Shown: positions 23,066 through 35,489, counted from the first letter of the stretch. The stretch is 64,000 nucleotides of DNA from Ailurus styani (GCA_002007465.1 LNAC01000032.1:10560594-10624593), one strand, 5' to 3'. Translations and numbers: made by a program. Notes: a model not told the origin generated them from the sequence alone.

Positions 23066-24361
23066 AAATTTTGTAAGTGCTCTGTGAGATTTCTATTTGT
23101 ATCAGTGCAAAATGGTAGTATATAAGTACTGAATAATACATAAGAAGCTTAACTACAAAAATGATCAGAAGTTTTTATATCTTGCCAAACTTACAGAACT
23201 ATTTTTTTCCCCCTTTGGGTACATTAAAATATAAAAACAAATATCCCAGTGATTACTTTTCACTAGTAATTCAGAAGGTAGCCTCATTATCATATATTAA
23301 CATTTTAAGCTGTAAACCAAGATTACAGTGAGGATTTTTTTTATACTTTTAGAAAACTACTTTAAATTAAAAATTAAGTTTTTTCCCCCCCCCAATTAGC
23401 TAGTCACTGAGAATATTACCACAATGGTTTGGTAGGTATTCAATAATTAAAATTTGGTGAAATATTTTTTAATTAAGTTCTCTCTACCTTATTTGTAATT
23501 TGCTTTGTTTTTTATGCAGTGGCAAAATGCAAATGTTTCCATGGGAACTTTCATATTCATAGTCATAAAAATATTCTCAAATCCTATGGGATTTATTAGT
23601 AACATCAAACTTGTCTTAATTTTATCAAGTTTGTGTAGTCAGTGGGAGCTATTTAAATATTTTCATGCTTTTGTGGGGGGAGTTTATAGTTTTATTACTT
23701 TTACCAAGTCAAATTCTATCATAAAAGTAATGTCTTTTTTTTTTAAGCCAAGATAGACAAAATAATTATAGCTTTCAGGTTTCATATAAGGGATGTATTC
23801 TTGAAGGTAATTACTGCAGTTCCAAAACAGAGAGACTGATCTAAAATGATAATGCAAGATAATTTTACTTTCATGATCCTGTATTGCTCTTTTAGCATTA
23901 ACATTTTGGCTTAAATTCTTGAACACAATTCATTTGATATGCTTGTTTTGTAGATGTTTCTTCCCCTGGAGGATTTTTCAGAATATTGCATCAGCCTATG
24001 TTTCCCAGTTCTCACATCTGAATTTGAAAAGAGGCTCCCAAAGAGATTATAGCTAAGTGAGCCCTCATTATTTATACATACTTAGTTTGAATATATGCCC
24101 TAGGATTTGAATCTATTTATCATCATCATCCCTTTTCTGACCCCAGTTATCAAGATAGTTCAATATTTTCCACAGTCATCATTTTTTGTAAGTGAAAGAG
24201 AAACAATATATTTTTAAAAGCACACCTGTCATATCAGAAATACAACTCATTTTATCTTCATTGAAACTGTAACTAGAAAAATCATGACTTGTGCTTCTCT
24301 GTGTAATCACGTACACACTGTATTATATTTCTTGAAAATAGCTGGAGTATTTTAGTACACA
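23066..24361. other. Unassigned AT-rich sequence
   Basis: About 1.3 kb with no recognised gene or repeat. It includes homopolymer tracts (a C9 run at about 23386-23394 and a T-run at about 23735). Confidence 0.5.
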
Positions 24362-24377
24362 ATTTTCACAATTTTCT

Positions 24378-24581
24378 TTTTTTTCTCAAAGATTTTATTT
24401 ATTTATTTGACAGAGAGATACAGAGAGAGCACAAGTAGATGGAGCAGCAAGCAGAAGGAGAGGGAGAGAAGCAGGCTCCCAGCTGAGGTGGGAGCTCAAT
24501 ACAGGGCTCGATCCCAGGACCCTGGGATCATGACTTAAGCTGAAGGCAGCCGCCCAACCGACTGAGCCACCCAGGTGCCCC
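24378..24581 (-). mobile_element. CanSINE (SINEC)
   Basis: Reverse carnivore SINE with a perfect 16-bp target duplication 'attttcacaattttct' at 24362-24377 and 24582-24597. The head is well preserved ('actgagccacccaggtgccc' reversed). Confidence 0.96.
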
Positions 24582-24597
24582 ATTTTCACAATTTTCT

Positions 24598-24962
24598 AAT
24601 TAAACATCAGCACAAGTGAATTACTCTTGTGTAGATGTTGCATAGATCCTGTCTGCTTTACAAACAGATGTCTGTGTCTATTGTCTTCAAATTGTCAACG
24701 ATGATAGTAATATAGCATATTACAGATGCAAACTGTGCTCTTTGCCTTTGAAAACACCGTTATTTAACTAATTAAGATTCCATAAACTTTTTAATCACGT
24801 AGTTTTTCTCAATGGAACTAACATGCAATTTAGAAGATGGTCTTTATCAATTCATGATCTTTAAGATCTGGGATATTTTAAAAATACAGATAGATGTTAC
24901 ATTTTTTATTTACACTGTAGCCTGGCTTATCATATTTAGATTTGTTCTATTAAAAAAAAAAG

Positions 24963-25006
<44 letters not shown>

Positions 25007-26129
25007 ACTACACTTTAGGTCTAAAGGGAAAATTCAGAAGTTCACACAAATACTGATTTTTCAAACTGTGAGTTATATGGTAGTAGTGACTTATTTATTA
25101 AAATTATATTTAAAATAGCATTGCAGTGAAAACTGCAAAACAGAAAATCTTTCACATTTCCTCTGGCCAGTTTAATATTGAGTGATTTGGACACAGATGT
25201 TTAAATGTCAGGTGGTTAGATTTCAAGGATAAACTTAGTTCATCTACAGTCTTATGACTCCCCAAAGTCCACGTTATGTAACACCTCCCCCTTTTATTCT
25301 GATAATAACTAAAACCTTCTCTCTCACTTGAGAAATTGCTACTCCAGTTTTTCTTCACAAGGTGGTAGGAAGGAGGGATTCCCTTGAGACAGAGTCTCCT
25401 TTAGGGCATGGGGAGTGCAAGGTAATCTTACCATTCCCCTGGGCTGCCAAGGACACAAAAAATCTGGCTGAGGACCTGCTGATTTTGCTGGAACTGCTCT
25501 GTACTTTTGTTAGATTGACTTTTTCCTTACTAGTCCTCTAAAGATTGTTGGTCTGAGACAATTTTTTTTTTTTTGGTCTGAGACAATTTTTGAAAGAACC
25601 AGCTTTCTGGTAGGCTGCCCATATGAATCAGGAAAGTGGAGGTGGAGTTTTACGGAGAGAGTGAAAAAAATGTCATTGAGAGGCAGGTAGACATTTCCAG
25701 GTTTACCTGACAATTCTCCGGCACCGTGTCACAGTTATGAGGGTCCAGCTCCATGGACGTACATGACATTTCAAAATGGTCAGTTGCTGTCATAACGGCA
25801 CCAAGAGTTAGAGGCATTTGGTAAGAAAAAGTCTGGATAGGGAAAAATGATTTATTTTTTTCCCAATGAGTTCACTTTGTATCCGTGAAAGATGTAATAG
25901 CCCTGTTCTCACCTGAAAGCCATGATAGATAATATGGTTGCAGGCCTGTCTCAGAGACCACAAAAAGACAATGACCGGGGAAATTAAACAATAGGTCATC
26001 TCAGTGATTCTCAGCCAGCGTCATCTTCTAGCAATGCAGAACAATGTAGAGAAATATGGCTGAGAAACTGGTGGGCATAAAAGTTCCTGGAGCCACTCAG
26101 ACAGGGAACATCTCCTTACTGCCCAGACT
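24598..26129. other. Mostly unassigned sequence with a microsatellite
   Basis: Holds the (GT)20 tract at 24965-25004 and a short direct duplication at 25548-25591. The 25380-26060 part is less AT-rich and may be unique sequence. No exon, RNA gene or repeat family could be supported. Confidence 0.45.
24965..25004. repeat. (GT)20 microsatellite
   Basis: Twenty uninterrupted GT units preceded by an A-run ('ttaaaaaaaaaagttgtgtg'). It accounts for the valine/cysteine alternation at the end of the 68-codon frame at 24812-25018, which is not a gene. Expected to be length-polymorphic. Confidence 0.97.
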
Positions 26130-26830
26130 AATTAGGTCAACTTTTCATTGGATGCCAAATTCTTTATTGCATTTATCACAAGGGCACTAACTACAATTAT
26201 AATCAGATAAAATATGTGTATAATCATTGGTTGAAATGTCTTTCTTTCTCATTAGATGGTAAATTCCTTGAGGGCAGAGAGTATCATTGTCTTACTGCTA
26301 CAAACCCAGTGACAGGCAAAGAGTTAACAGTCAATACATTCTTGTGGAACAAATTAATGGTAGTAAAATGGACAGAAGGAAAACTGCCCCACAGCTTCTT
26401 CAGCTCTTTTTCTTGAGATGGAATATAACTTATCTTCTCTCCCCTTGTCCTTCAACTCTGCTCTTCTTATATTCATTAATACAGTGAATGACTTTTATCA
26501 CTTCTCCCAAATCAGAAAGCTTAGAGCCATCCCACATTCCTCTGTCTTCCCCAATCTATGTATAATTGACCTTCAAATTTTTTCACTTTGTTTACAGTGT
26601 GTTTAGATTCTGATTCTCCTCCCTTCATAATGCCATGATCTTGATCTAGGCTTTTATTATCTAGTATCAGAAATATTGCATGGCCACTTAATGGAACTCT
26701 AAGCCACTGATTTCCACTCATTTCAATCTATCCAATGCCAGTGGTGGTATCTTCCAAAAACTACCTTTCTGTCTATAATTTTTCATTGGCTCTCTATTAA
26801 TTAAAAAATAATCTTATGTCACTTAAAAAG
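26130..26830 (+). repeat. Two adjoining L2 LINE fragments, sense
   Basis: The first fragment carries the L2 3' region: 'tctttattgcatttatcaca', 'gatggtaaattccttgaggg', 'tactgctacaaacccagtga'. The second (from about 26420) restarts in a more 5' part: 'cttctcccaaatcagaaagc', 'tcatttcaatctatccaatg', 'gtctataatttttcattggc'. The reset in order shows two separate fragments. Confidence 0.65.
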
Positions 26831-26839
26831 AGGTCCACA

Positions 26840-27260
26840 ATGGGACCAATACTACTCTCTAAGAATTTTTGCAAATTTGTGGGTGCATTTTTGGTTTTTG
26901 CGTGATTTGGGAGTACTATTGAACTTCATTGGGCAGGAGCCAGGGAAGCTAAATGTCGTCCTACAATGCATGGATAGTCTTGCTTAACAAAAGATTGTTT
27001 CAGGGCGCCTGGGTGGCTCAGTGGGTTAAAGCCTCTGCTTTCAGCTCAGGTCATGATCTCGGGGTCCTGGATCGAGGCCTGCATCGGGCTCCCTGCTCAG
27101 CGAGGAGCCTGTTTCCCCTTCTCTCTCTCTGCCTGCCTTTCTGCCTCCTTGTGATCTCTCTCCCTCTGTGAAATAAATAAATAAAATCTTTAAAAAAAAA
27201 AAGATTGTTTCATATCTTGCACAACTTAAATGTATCTGGAGAAATTCATGTAAGTGGAAA
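26840..27260 (+). mobile_element. MER5-type hAT-Charlie relic, split by a CanSINE
   Basis: 'gggtgcatttttggtttttg', 'gggagtactattgaacttca', 'ggcaggagccagggaagct' and 'cctacaatgcatggatagtc' match the MER5 group. After the SINE at 27003-27199 it continues for a short distance ('ttgcacaacttaaatgtatc'). Its ends are degraded. Confidence 0.7.
27003..27199 (+). mobile_element. CanSINE (SINEC), arctoid/mustelid-like
   Basis: Forward SINE: 'gggcgcctgggtggctcagt', '...ccttgtgatctctctccct', tail 'aaataaataaataaaatctt'. A perfect 13-bp duplication 'aaagattgtttca' lies at 26990-27002 and 27200-27212. It interrupts the MER5-type relic. Low divergence suggests a young copy. Confidence 0.96.
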
Positions 27261-27949
27261 GCCTGTTTAAGTATCTAAATAGCAGTTTTATAGGAATGAA
27301 AGTATTGTGTAAATCAAGGGAAGTATGTACTTAGTTTTGTTCAGAATTTTACAAAAGTTGTTTGTCATCTTGGAGAATTATATTATTGATGGTGGATGCT
27401 GTTTGGGTATTTGAGTTGCCAAAAACACATCCACATTTCTGGCTGTCACATTTCTGGTGAGTCTATAGATAGATGGAAGCTTCTAACTACTTCGTGTTTT
27501 CTAGTGTAGTTGCGCCTGAGCCTTGACATACTGAAATACATATTATTTTATTCTAAATTAGTTTCCCTTTTTTTCTCTTATAAATGATATTAAAATATTA
27601 TATTGATTTTTTTTGAACCATGTATAGGTCAATTTTATTATCCATGAGTTTCATTCAGGAGAGTAATAGGAACAAATATTTGTTTATTGTAAGAATAATT
27701 TGGTTTAAAATCATAATTGAAGCAAGATCTCAGATTTATTCACACTATGTTCAGGTGATCAAAGAAAATGGTATTTCTTTATTTTCATTAGGGCTGATTT
27801 GATAAGCCTTCAGTTACTGTGTAGTGGGTAAAAGAAAATCTAAATTTAATCTAAACCTGTAAATGTAATCCAGCAAAATAATTGTAAACATCCCTTTGGA
27901 TAAAATGTGTAGTGTTTTATAGGCTGCTTAGTCTCTCTGACTTCTTCCC
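27261..27949. other. Unassigned AT-rich sequence
   Basis: No gene, RNA or repeat family recognised. Confidence 0.5.
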
Positions 27950-29105
27950 CCTCTACCATTACTTTCTGATAGCATTTGGGCTGGGAAGAAAGGGTGGTAT
28001 AGCTCACAGGACCTTGTAGTGGTGAGTGGAGTTCCTTGTTCCCTATCTAGATGACCTCATCCTGTCCATTGGCTTTTAATACTACCTATATGCTACAGAT
28101 AATCCATACACTGACCCCTCACCTCCAACTCTGTATTGTCCTGCTCTGAAAGTTCAGATGTGTATCAATGCCCCAACTTCTTATCTCCACTTGGATGTCT
28201 ACCTGGCATTTCAAATTTAACATTGCCAAGACAAGACTCTTGATTCTACCTGTCCCCAAATTCACTTGCCTCCCACCAAATCTTCCCATATCAGTAATAG
28301 CCACTGTACCCCAGTTGCTCAAACCAATAGCCTCCATTCGTCTCTTTGCCTCATATCCTAGTCAGATTCATCAGCAAGGCTTATTGGCTCTCCTTCCAAA
28401 AGATATACCAAATCCAACACTGTTTACTATCTCTGCTGTTATAACTAAGCTTTTTATTTATTTATTTATTATTTATTTATTTTTTTAAAGATTTTATTTA
28501 TTCATTTGACACAGAGAGAGAGATTACAAGTAGGCAGAGAGGCAGGCAGAGAGAGAGGAGAGAGGAGAGAGGAGGAAGCAGGCTCCCTGCTGAGCAGAGA
28601 GTCCGACGTGGGCCTCGATCCCAGGACCCTGGGATCATGACCTGAGCCGAAGGCAGCGGCTTTAACCCACTGAGCCACCCAGGCGCCCATAACTAAGCTT
28701 TTGGCATCTCTCACTTGAAATGCTAAAATTGGTTCCTGACCAGCTGCCCTGTTTTCACTTTTGTCCTTTATACACCACCTTTCATACAGCACCCAGAATG
28801 ATCTTCCTAATGGGTAAATCAGATCATGTCACCCCCTTTCATGCAACCCTTCAATGATTCCCCATGGTAATCAGAACCTGCAATGTTCTCTATCTTCTCC
28901 CTCTCCCTCCCCCTCTGACTTCATCTTCTGCTACTGTCCTCTCCTCATTCACAGTGCTCTAGCTTGCTTCAGATCCTCCCCCAGATCTGTATGTGCTATC
29001 TCCTTCTCACCATTGAGGTCTCAAGTCAAATATCCCTTCTTCGGAAAGTTCTGCCTATCTTGTTTATCTCTGTATCCCCACATCAAACCAACTAGCTATA
29101 AAAAA
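27950..29105 (+). repeat. L2 LINE remnant, sense, split by a CanSINE
   Basis: One of the better-preserved L2 copies here: 'cttggatgtctacctggcat', 'ttaacattgccaagacaaga', 'ttggctctccttccaaaaga', then the SINE, then 'acccagaatgatcttcctaa', 'aaatcagatcatgtcacccc', 'caatgattccccatggtaat', 'cagtgctctagcttgcttca', 'gaggtctcaagtcaaatatc'. The 106- and 122-codon frames inside are broken L2 sequence, not genes. Confidence 0.85.
28455..28688 (-). mobile_element. CanSINE (SINEC), arctoid/mustelid-like, inside L2
   Basis: Reverse SINE with long (TTTA)n tail, 'acaagtaggcagagaggcag', a (GAGAGGA)n expansion near 28555-28575 and reversed head 'ccactgagccacccaggcgc'. A perfect 14-bp duplication 'ataactaagctttt' lies at 28441-28454 and 28689-28702. 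Confidence 0.96.
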
Positions 29106-30045
29106 AATATATGTTGCTTGACTGATGGGCTAACCTCTACAGTGAAAAGGCTGAGTATTCTCCTTGGACTGGTGAGCACTGAGGTGCAACTTTTGGGAGG
29201 ATGGGATGGCACCCACTACTGAAGCCTGGTCATTTGCTCTGGGCGTTTAAGTTCTCTTACAGTGTCCTTTCTGTGGTCCCAGGCTATGCTGGTTTATTGG
29301 TTCTTTCAGCACGTTCAGGTTCCCCCTCAAAAGCATTCAGGAACTTTTGAGGTTCCTGTAGGACATGCATAAGCCACGAGCAGCCAGGAGATAGGCCTCA
29401 GGTTAGTTATGCGGCCGTCATCTATCCCCACTTCCACATCACGGTTCCTATGCCATGTTGGACATTGCTTTGAGTGAAAGGTGGGGTTCACCTAGCCCTG
29501 TGGCCTCCCCAACACTGCTCCTAAGGAGTGAGTCCCTAGATCCAATGGCCTTGATCTTTATAATTTCTGTTTCAGTGTTTCTAAATGATTTTCCTTCTCA
29601 TGCTCCACCCTCCACCTACACTCCTCTGCTGTCTCAAAGCAGGAACTGGGAGGAGAGAGGAAACATGCTCCTGGTTTCACTCTTCCTGTCTCATCTTTCT
29701 ATATAATACGCAAGACTGAAAGGGGCAGACTCTTCCCACTTAACCTTCCTGTGTGGATTGCCTTTCCCTGACACAAACTGTATAGGCTAGCTTTTGAAAT
29801 AGTAGAGAGAAAAATCAAGGAATTTAGTAAAACCTATTTTCTCTCTTATAAAACCTGACTCCATTACTCCCTTCCTAAAGAAGTCAAAAAGTCTGCTTTG
29901 AGGCTTAAACCTGATCAAAGGCCACTTTATCTTATGGTATCTCCCATATCATGGTATGATAAGCCTTAAGGCTTGACTTTAGAAGTGCAAGCAAGGAAAG
30001 GAATATGATTTAATGGAGACATTAAAATGCATTGATTTAGTATTT
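29106..30045. other. Unassigned, moderately GC-richer segment
   Basis: Bases 29110-29760 are less AT-rich than the surroundings and low in obvious repeats. They hold short open frames with no recognised domain (for example 29455-29706). It could be unique sequence, an old LTR or a decayed pseudogene; nothing visible decides between these. Confidence 0.4.
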
Positions 30046-30500
30046 GTAAAATATTATCCTTACTACACGGACAAAGCACATCATAATCTGATCTCAGTCT
30101 GCTTTATCATCTTATCCTTGTTTCCTGCTATGTTCCATCTGTTACACAAACCCTATTCTTTAGACACAATAATTGTCTTAACATTTTCTGAACACAATAC
30201 AATTCACAAATTGGCATAGCTGTTTATTTTGCCTAGAGCATCCTTCTCCAACTTATTCTCTGCCTGGCAAAGTCTTTCTTATCCTTCCAGATTTAGCTCA
30301 AATGCCATCTCCCAGGGAAGCCTTTTCTGATCAACTTATCTCCTATAATGTCATAGCAATATGTAAATATCACCACTGTGGCATGCATCACATTATAATT
30401 ATTTCTTTACCACTAGTTTGTTTAGCACTTCAATAGCAGGGGCACAGTTTTACTCATCTTTTTATCATCAGCCCCTATAATTCTGACTAAACATATTCTG
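30046..30500 (+). repeat. L2 LINE 3' fragment, sense
   Basis: 'ttatccttccagatttagct', 'caaatgccatctcccaggga', 'agccttttctgatcaactta', 'ttacc-actagtttgtttag' and 'caatagcaggggcacagttt' follow the L2 3' order. Diverged, non-coding. Confidence 0.7.
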
Positions 30501-31385
30501 TTCTTATTTAGTTCAGACAGGAGAACAAATTTAGTCTTACATAGGAAAAGTTTATCTTTTCCTATAAACTGAATTCCTACAATGATGTAAGTCTTCCTTC
30601 AATTTGTTACATAAGAATGTGAAAGCAACAATGAGTAAGAAAGAAGATAGTTTATAAATCTAATATTCTTTCTTACATTACCTCTTTCCTATTTTGTATG
30701 AATGATAAAGAATTCATGTTCAGAAAAAAACTGATGAATTTTTAAAAATGCACAATTTCATACAAACTTAAAAAGAATTGCAAACTGATATTTTAAAAAA
30801 CCCCACACATCCTAGTCAATGTTAATAAACAATTAGAATGTTTTAGAAAAAATAAAATATTCCAGTTGGGCTTCAGTGGATGAATATGCTGAACTAGAGA
30901 AAGAAAGATCAAGATAGCAACTAATTGTACAATTTAAACATCAATCGACAAAAAAAAAAAAAGGTTTTTGTTACAGGAAAAGAAAGTCAGATAAGAAGGC
31001 TGTGGAATTATGTCCTATCTTCTTTCCTTCATTTCCTTCTTTCATAGTGAATAAAAGCAGAACGTGTCTGTCACAAGTAGGGAAAGGTATGCCTGTAAAA
31101 GTCAGCACTCAAGGGAAGGCCATGTTCTGAAGAGTTTAAAGCAAGAGCTTGCAGGCGGTGCCTTCTCTTTACTGCCCCGTGTTGTTGTGTTCAATCAAAA
31201 CATTTTGCTTTAACCCACTCCCAATGTTGCCTTGTGGCTATTTCTTTTCTTACTTGATCTTTAGAATCAGAACAAGTTGTTTTTTACCTTTGCATAACTC
31301 AGCAACTGTAAAAATGCAACATTTTCTTTAAGAGATGTGAGAACATGCCTGGGACATGTTTAGGTTTTTTACTTAGGTCTCTGTA
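30501..31385. other. Unassigned AT-rich sequence
   Basis: Contains an A-run of 14 ('cgacaaaaaaaaaaaaaggt' near 30948-30962). No gene or repeat family recognised. Confidence 0.5.
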
Positions 31386-31852
31386 GGGGGTTAAACAGTG
31401 TTTCCCCAAAATTCATATCCACCCAGAACCTCTGAATGTAATCTTATTCAAGCAATAGAGTCTTTTCAGGTGTAATTACTTAAGGCTCTGAGATCAGGTC
31501 AGACTGAAGTAGAGCAGACCCTAAATCCAATGACAGGTGTCCCAATAAGAAGAGGTGAAGACATGCAGATGCACAGAAAAAGCTGTGTGAAGATAGAAGC
31601 AGAGATTGGAAATGAAGCAGGACTATAAGGTGAGGAATATTACAGATTGCCAGGGGTCACCAGAAGATGGAACAGTGGAACAGGAAAACAAGGATTCTTC
31701 CTCAGAGCCTTCAGAGGGAGCATGACACTATGGACACCTTGATTTCAGTCTTCTGAACTCCAAAATAGTGAAATAAAAAAAATTCTGTTGTTTTAAGCTA
31801 GCAAGCCATGGTGATTTTTTTTTTTTAAACACAGCAGCTCTAGAAAACTAAT
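31386..31852 (+). mobile_element. MLT1-type solitary LTR (ERVL-MaLR)
   Basis: Sense LTR: 'ggttaaacagtgtttcccca', 'aattcatatccacccagaac', 'ctctgaatgtaatcttattc', 'aatccaatgacaggtgtccc', 'ggagcatgacactatggaca', polyadenylation-like 'gtgaaataaaa' near 31768, 'ctgttgttttaagctagcaa', ending 'tagaaaactaatcgta'. Complete or nearly so, without internal sequence. Confidence 0.9.
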
Positions 31853-32377
31853 CGTATAGTAGATAATTCTTAGTCCCCACATTATCTAAGAAAGCAGGAA
31901 GGCCAGGGGTTTGGAGGGGAAAAGAGCCCTTCCTTCTGTGAACTTTCGCAGCACTATTGGCAACAATGTAGTCCTCCTGTTTCCCTTTATCCAGTTGGTG
32001 GCCAATCTATGGATGACTCTTGCTGTGGGAATTAAGGAGTTTTTGCAAAGTATCCCTGAAGCCATTCTGAACTAGATAGTATCTGAGAACTGAATAAATA
32101 GGTTTCCTCGAGTTTTGCTCAACTGTCTCCACAGATTTTAGATGCTATAGTCTCAGCCTCTGGTAGGGTAGCTTGTGCACTGCACAACCACCCCCGCTCC
32201 CCCAGGGTAGTATTCATCTCAACGTCAGTGTGCAGAAGAATCCAACAGTGCACAATGTGAACACACATATGGCTGTTGTGGTTCATAAAATACTATTTCG
32301 TCCAAAAGCATTATGTGAGTTAGTGGCACTTGTTTGTTATTGTTTCTCTCTTTATTTAGCTATCTATTTATTTAATC
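31853..32377. other. Unassigned intergenic sequence
   Basis: No recognised gene. A C-rich patch ('caaccacccccgctccccca' near 32185-32204) is the only compositional feature. Confidence 0.45.
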
Positions 32378-32474
32378 TAAAGATTTTATTTTTAAGTATA
32401 CCCAACATGGGGCTCAAACTCACAATTCTGAGACCAGGAGTTGCATGCTCTACTGACTGGGCCTGCCAGGCAAC
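32378..32474 (-). mobile_element. Old short tRNA-Lys-like SINE
   Basis: On the minus strand it reads as a short tRNA-derived SINE: an A-box-like 'ggcccagtcagtagagcatg', 'caactcctggtctc' in the anticodon arm area, a B-box-like 'gagtttgagcc', 'ccatgttgggtatacttaaa', and an 'aaataaaatctt' tail. It resembles tRNA-Lys but has mismatches in the stems and an immediate A-rich tail, so it is a retroposed SINE and not a tRNA gene. Carnivore genomes carry many such copies. Confidence 0.8.
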
Positions 32475-32589
32475 TCTGTCATTGGATTTTTAAATTATAA
32501 CTAGTATCCGTAAGTGGCTATGACTTTCTTCAGAAGATGTCCTTACATAAAAAATATTTAACTTTGCTGGATTAATAAGGCTGAGAGTC

Positions 32590-33005
32590 GCTTTTATCTT
32601 TCCCTCTCATTTGTTCCCTATACCAATTAGTCTCAAAGCTCTACCCATTTCTTCTTCACAATATTTCTTAAATACTATCTGCCTCTGCAGAAGAACTACT
32701 TGACTCCAGGTGGTCAGGACCTCTGACCAGAACAGAGCCCTATATCATGCTGTTCCCCACCTCTTTTGACTCCTGTTAATTTGTTGCAGATTAATCTTTG
32801 CAAAGATAATCTTTATTATGTAAATACCCTGATCAGGACATTTCAGACTTCCTTTTACTTGTAGAATGAAATCCAAGTTTCCCAGTCTTTCGTCCAAACC
32901 TCTGTTTACTTATTCTATCTGATCTCTTTTCTCATTACTTCCTAGCTCTCTTTTCAAGTTGGTGCACTGACTTTACAACAGGATTAAATAGCTGCAGTGA
33001 AATTT
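32590..33005 (+). repeat. L2 LINE fragment, sense
   Basis: Diverged L2: 'cctctcatttgttccctata', 'taaataccctgatcaggaca', 'tttcagacttccttttactt', 'agaatgaaatccaagtttcc', 'tcgtccaaacctctgtttac', 'tatctgatctcttttctcat'. No coding capacity. Confidence 0.65.
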
Positions 33006-35489
33006 TGATTTCTCTTTCTTGAGTCCCTCTTCCATCTTTTGGCCTGTCACCTCTTCAAAGGAAGTTCTAGATGGAGAATAGACATGAGGCATACAGAAGA
33101 AAAAGATCTGGGTCAAAATTATGTTTTTGCTTTGTTCTGAGCTTTAGAGACCCCATTTTACAAAGGTAACTGAAAAGAAAAAAACTAAATGTAATATAAT
33201 AATTGTAAGTAATTTTTCTTTGTGAGAGCTAATCATACAGTATAACTATTAAGTAAAAAAATTGATGAGTTACCTGTTTATTAGTCATCATCAGTTATTA
33301 TACATGATCACAAAATACACAGGTCACAAAGCAGGTAATTAAAATTAGATTTCAAGAAACTTTCCATCCATATTGCAAATGCATGTATCTTATTTAAATT
33401 TTAGAACTTATTTTTAAAACATTAAGACCTTTTAATTTCTCATATCACCATAATTTTGAAAGATTTATACAACATTATTATCAGTTCCCAATAATTATTA
33501 TAATGGTAGGCAAAATTTCAGTTTTTTCCTTTTACATCTCTGATAAAATAGATATTCACATAAAAAGCGGGAACAGTCCTTTTGAGGCTGACTGAATATA
33601 AAGTTCTGTTCATTATATCTCATACTTTCTACATTAGTATGGAGGTTTATTATGTATGAGATAGTATTCAAAGCAGATATCATTCATTACTCAATATGTA
33701 AACCTTAAAACAGACAAAATTGATAAAATAGGGAACTAACACATTATCTGAAGTTAAAGAATTTTCCCAAGGAATATACCATGTGTTAGTTACCCATCTG
33801 TGTAGGTCCATAAGCACATTTTAAAAGCATGGGAGATGGGAGAATTTTATGTAGAATGTGGACATACTCTGGCAAAATAGAAATTCCTGAAGTTTTGTAA
33901 TGGAAGAAAATAATGAAAGGGTAGATCACCAAGGAGGGCAGGCACTGCTAAGATCTGTCTAGGTGTCCAAAACCTGAATGCAAAAAAATGATTACTAGGT
34001 GTGATGATAATCTGGAGTGCTAGGATCTGACAGTGGCCAGCAAAACACAATAATGATCACCATAGCAATCTTTTCTTTCCTGAAAGCTTTTCACTCAGGC
34101 AATTGAGAATATATTTTCCATGGTAATATCCCCATACCGTAATTAAAATATCAAATAGGATTTCATCAAATTAGCTTTTCAGACAGTTTTAAAGAACCTC
34201 AGCTGTCCTTAAAGAATAGGGTACCTAAATAATCATTTTAATACTGTCAATTATAATTACTGGAAAAATAATAACTGGTTTTGGCTTCAGAAGGCACATT
34301 TATTAATCAGGACTGCAATACCACTACTGGCATTGGCAGAGTAGAAAAAGAAGCATATGCTATTTACACTGGTTCTTAATATCTGTGCTTTTCCCCCTTT
34401 AGTGTTTATCCACTTGGAGCTGAAGAAAATATAAAGGCCAAATGGGAGTCTGACAGTTATTTAGCCAGAAGATGTCAACAAATCAGGAAGCTTTTATCTA
34501 GAAAACTCTGCTCAGAAATAGATGTTAGATACAAGGCAAAAAAAATAAAGGTTAGAAACAGCACAAAATAGGTTTGGACATCAAAAAATTGACATGTACA
34601 CCTATGTACATTGTTTTATTCCTGGTGAAAATGTCAGGAATGCCATCATTGATTATTGGCTACGTGTTAACAACTCAGGGTAACCTATCATAGTAGCAGA
34701 GAGGAAAAGAATTCAACGTACACATGAAGGGTGGGGATAATGGCCATAAAGTGCTGTTTAAGAATGGTAAGAGAAAACCAACCTTGGGGTGAGGGTAGGT
34801 AACAGACAGATAAGAAGTTCTCCCTTGCAAACTACATATGGCCCCAAGACAATCTAAAACAATATTCCTATGTATTCTCTGGCCTGTGTGGCACCAAAAT
34901 GGGTCCTTTGAAGGCCAGTAAGAAAACAATTACCCAATTTCCTCTATTATTTTATAATGGGTATGTTTGTATATGCTGTGAATATATCTGAGCAAGGTAT
35001 CCATCTCCTGACATAGCCTTAAGCCATATAAAATTCATTATAACCTATGATTTTATAATAAAAGCATGACAACATCGACTAGTTTTTATCTTTACCTTAG
35101 ATACAATATAGTTATTAAGCATCTTAATGAAGTCCATTTCTATTAAAGATCACTACTGTTTTGCAATCGCTTTTCCGAAGTGATAACATTGCTTGGTCTT
35201 GGAAGTTAATGAAACTTTGTTCTGAGCTACTTTCATGGAAGACCAGTTGGTGCCAGTTAAGCAAGCAGATGGATCACAGGTTAAATCACATGAGGTGGAG
35301 TGCTAGGAGAAATGGAAGCTAGACCAAATGCAAACAGAGGCAAAGAATTGAGCATAAAAACCAGGAAAATCAAATTTGTTATTATTTCCAAGAGGTAATC
35401 CTAGACCAGGAATAGGAGACAGGCCCAGAAGACAGGAGTTCAAAGGCACTGGTATAGAGACTGCTCATGGAATGGCACTAGTATTCTAG
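33006..35489. other. Long unassigned, apparently repeat-poor segment
   Basis: About 2.5 kb of AT-rich sequence with no SINE, LTR or LINE that I can recognise and no convincing exon. It is the longest block here without a visible young insertion. Open frames are short (under 90 codons) with no domain. Confidence 0.45.

Noticed and set aside
24812..25018. Valine/cysteine-repeat protein
   Set aside because: Produced by a (GT)20 microsatellite.
28168..29222. Frames of 106 and 122 codons as possible exons
   Set aside because: They are sense L2 sequence interrupted by a CanSINE; the translation shows no conserved L2 reverse transcriptase motif and no splice structure.
32378..32474. tRNA-Lys gene on the minus strand
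   Set aside because: The tRNA-like body has mismatched stems and is fused to an 'aataaaatctt' tail, as in retroposed SINEs.
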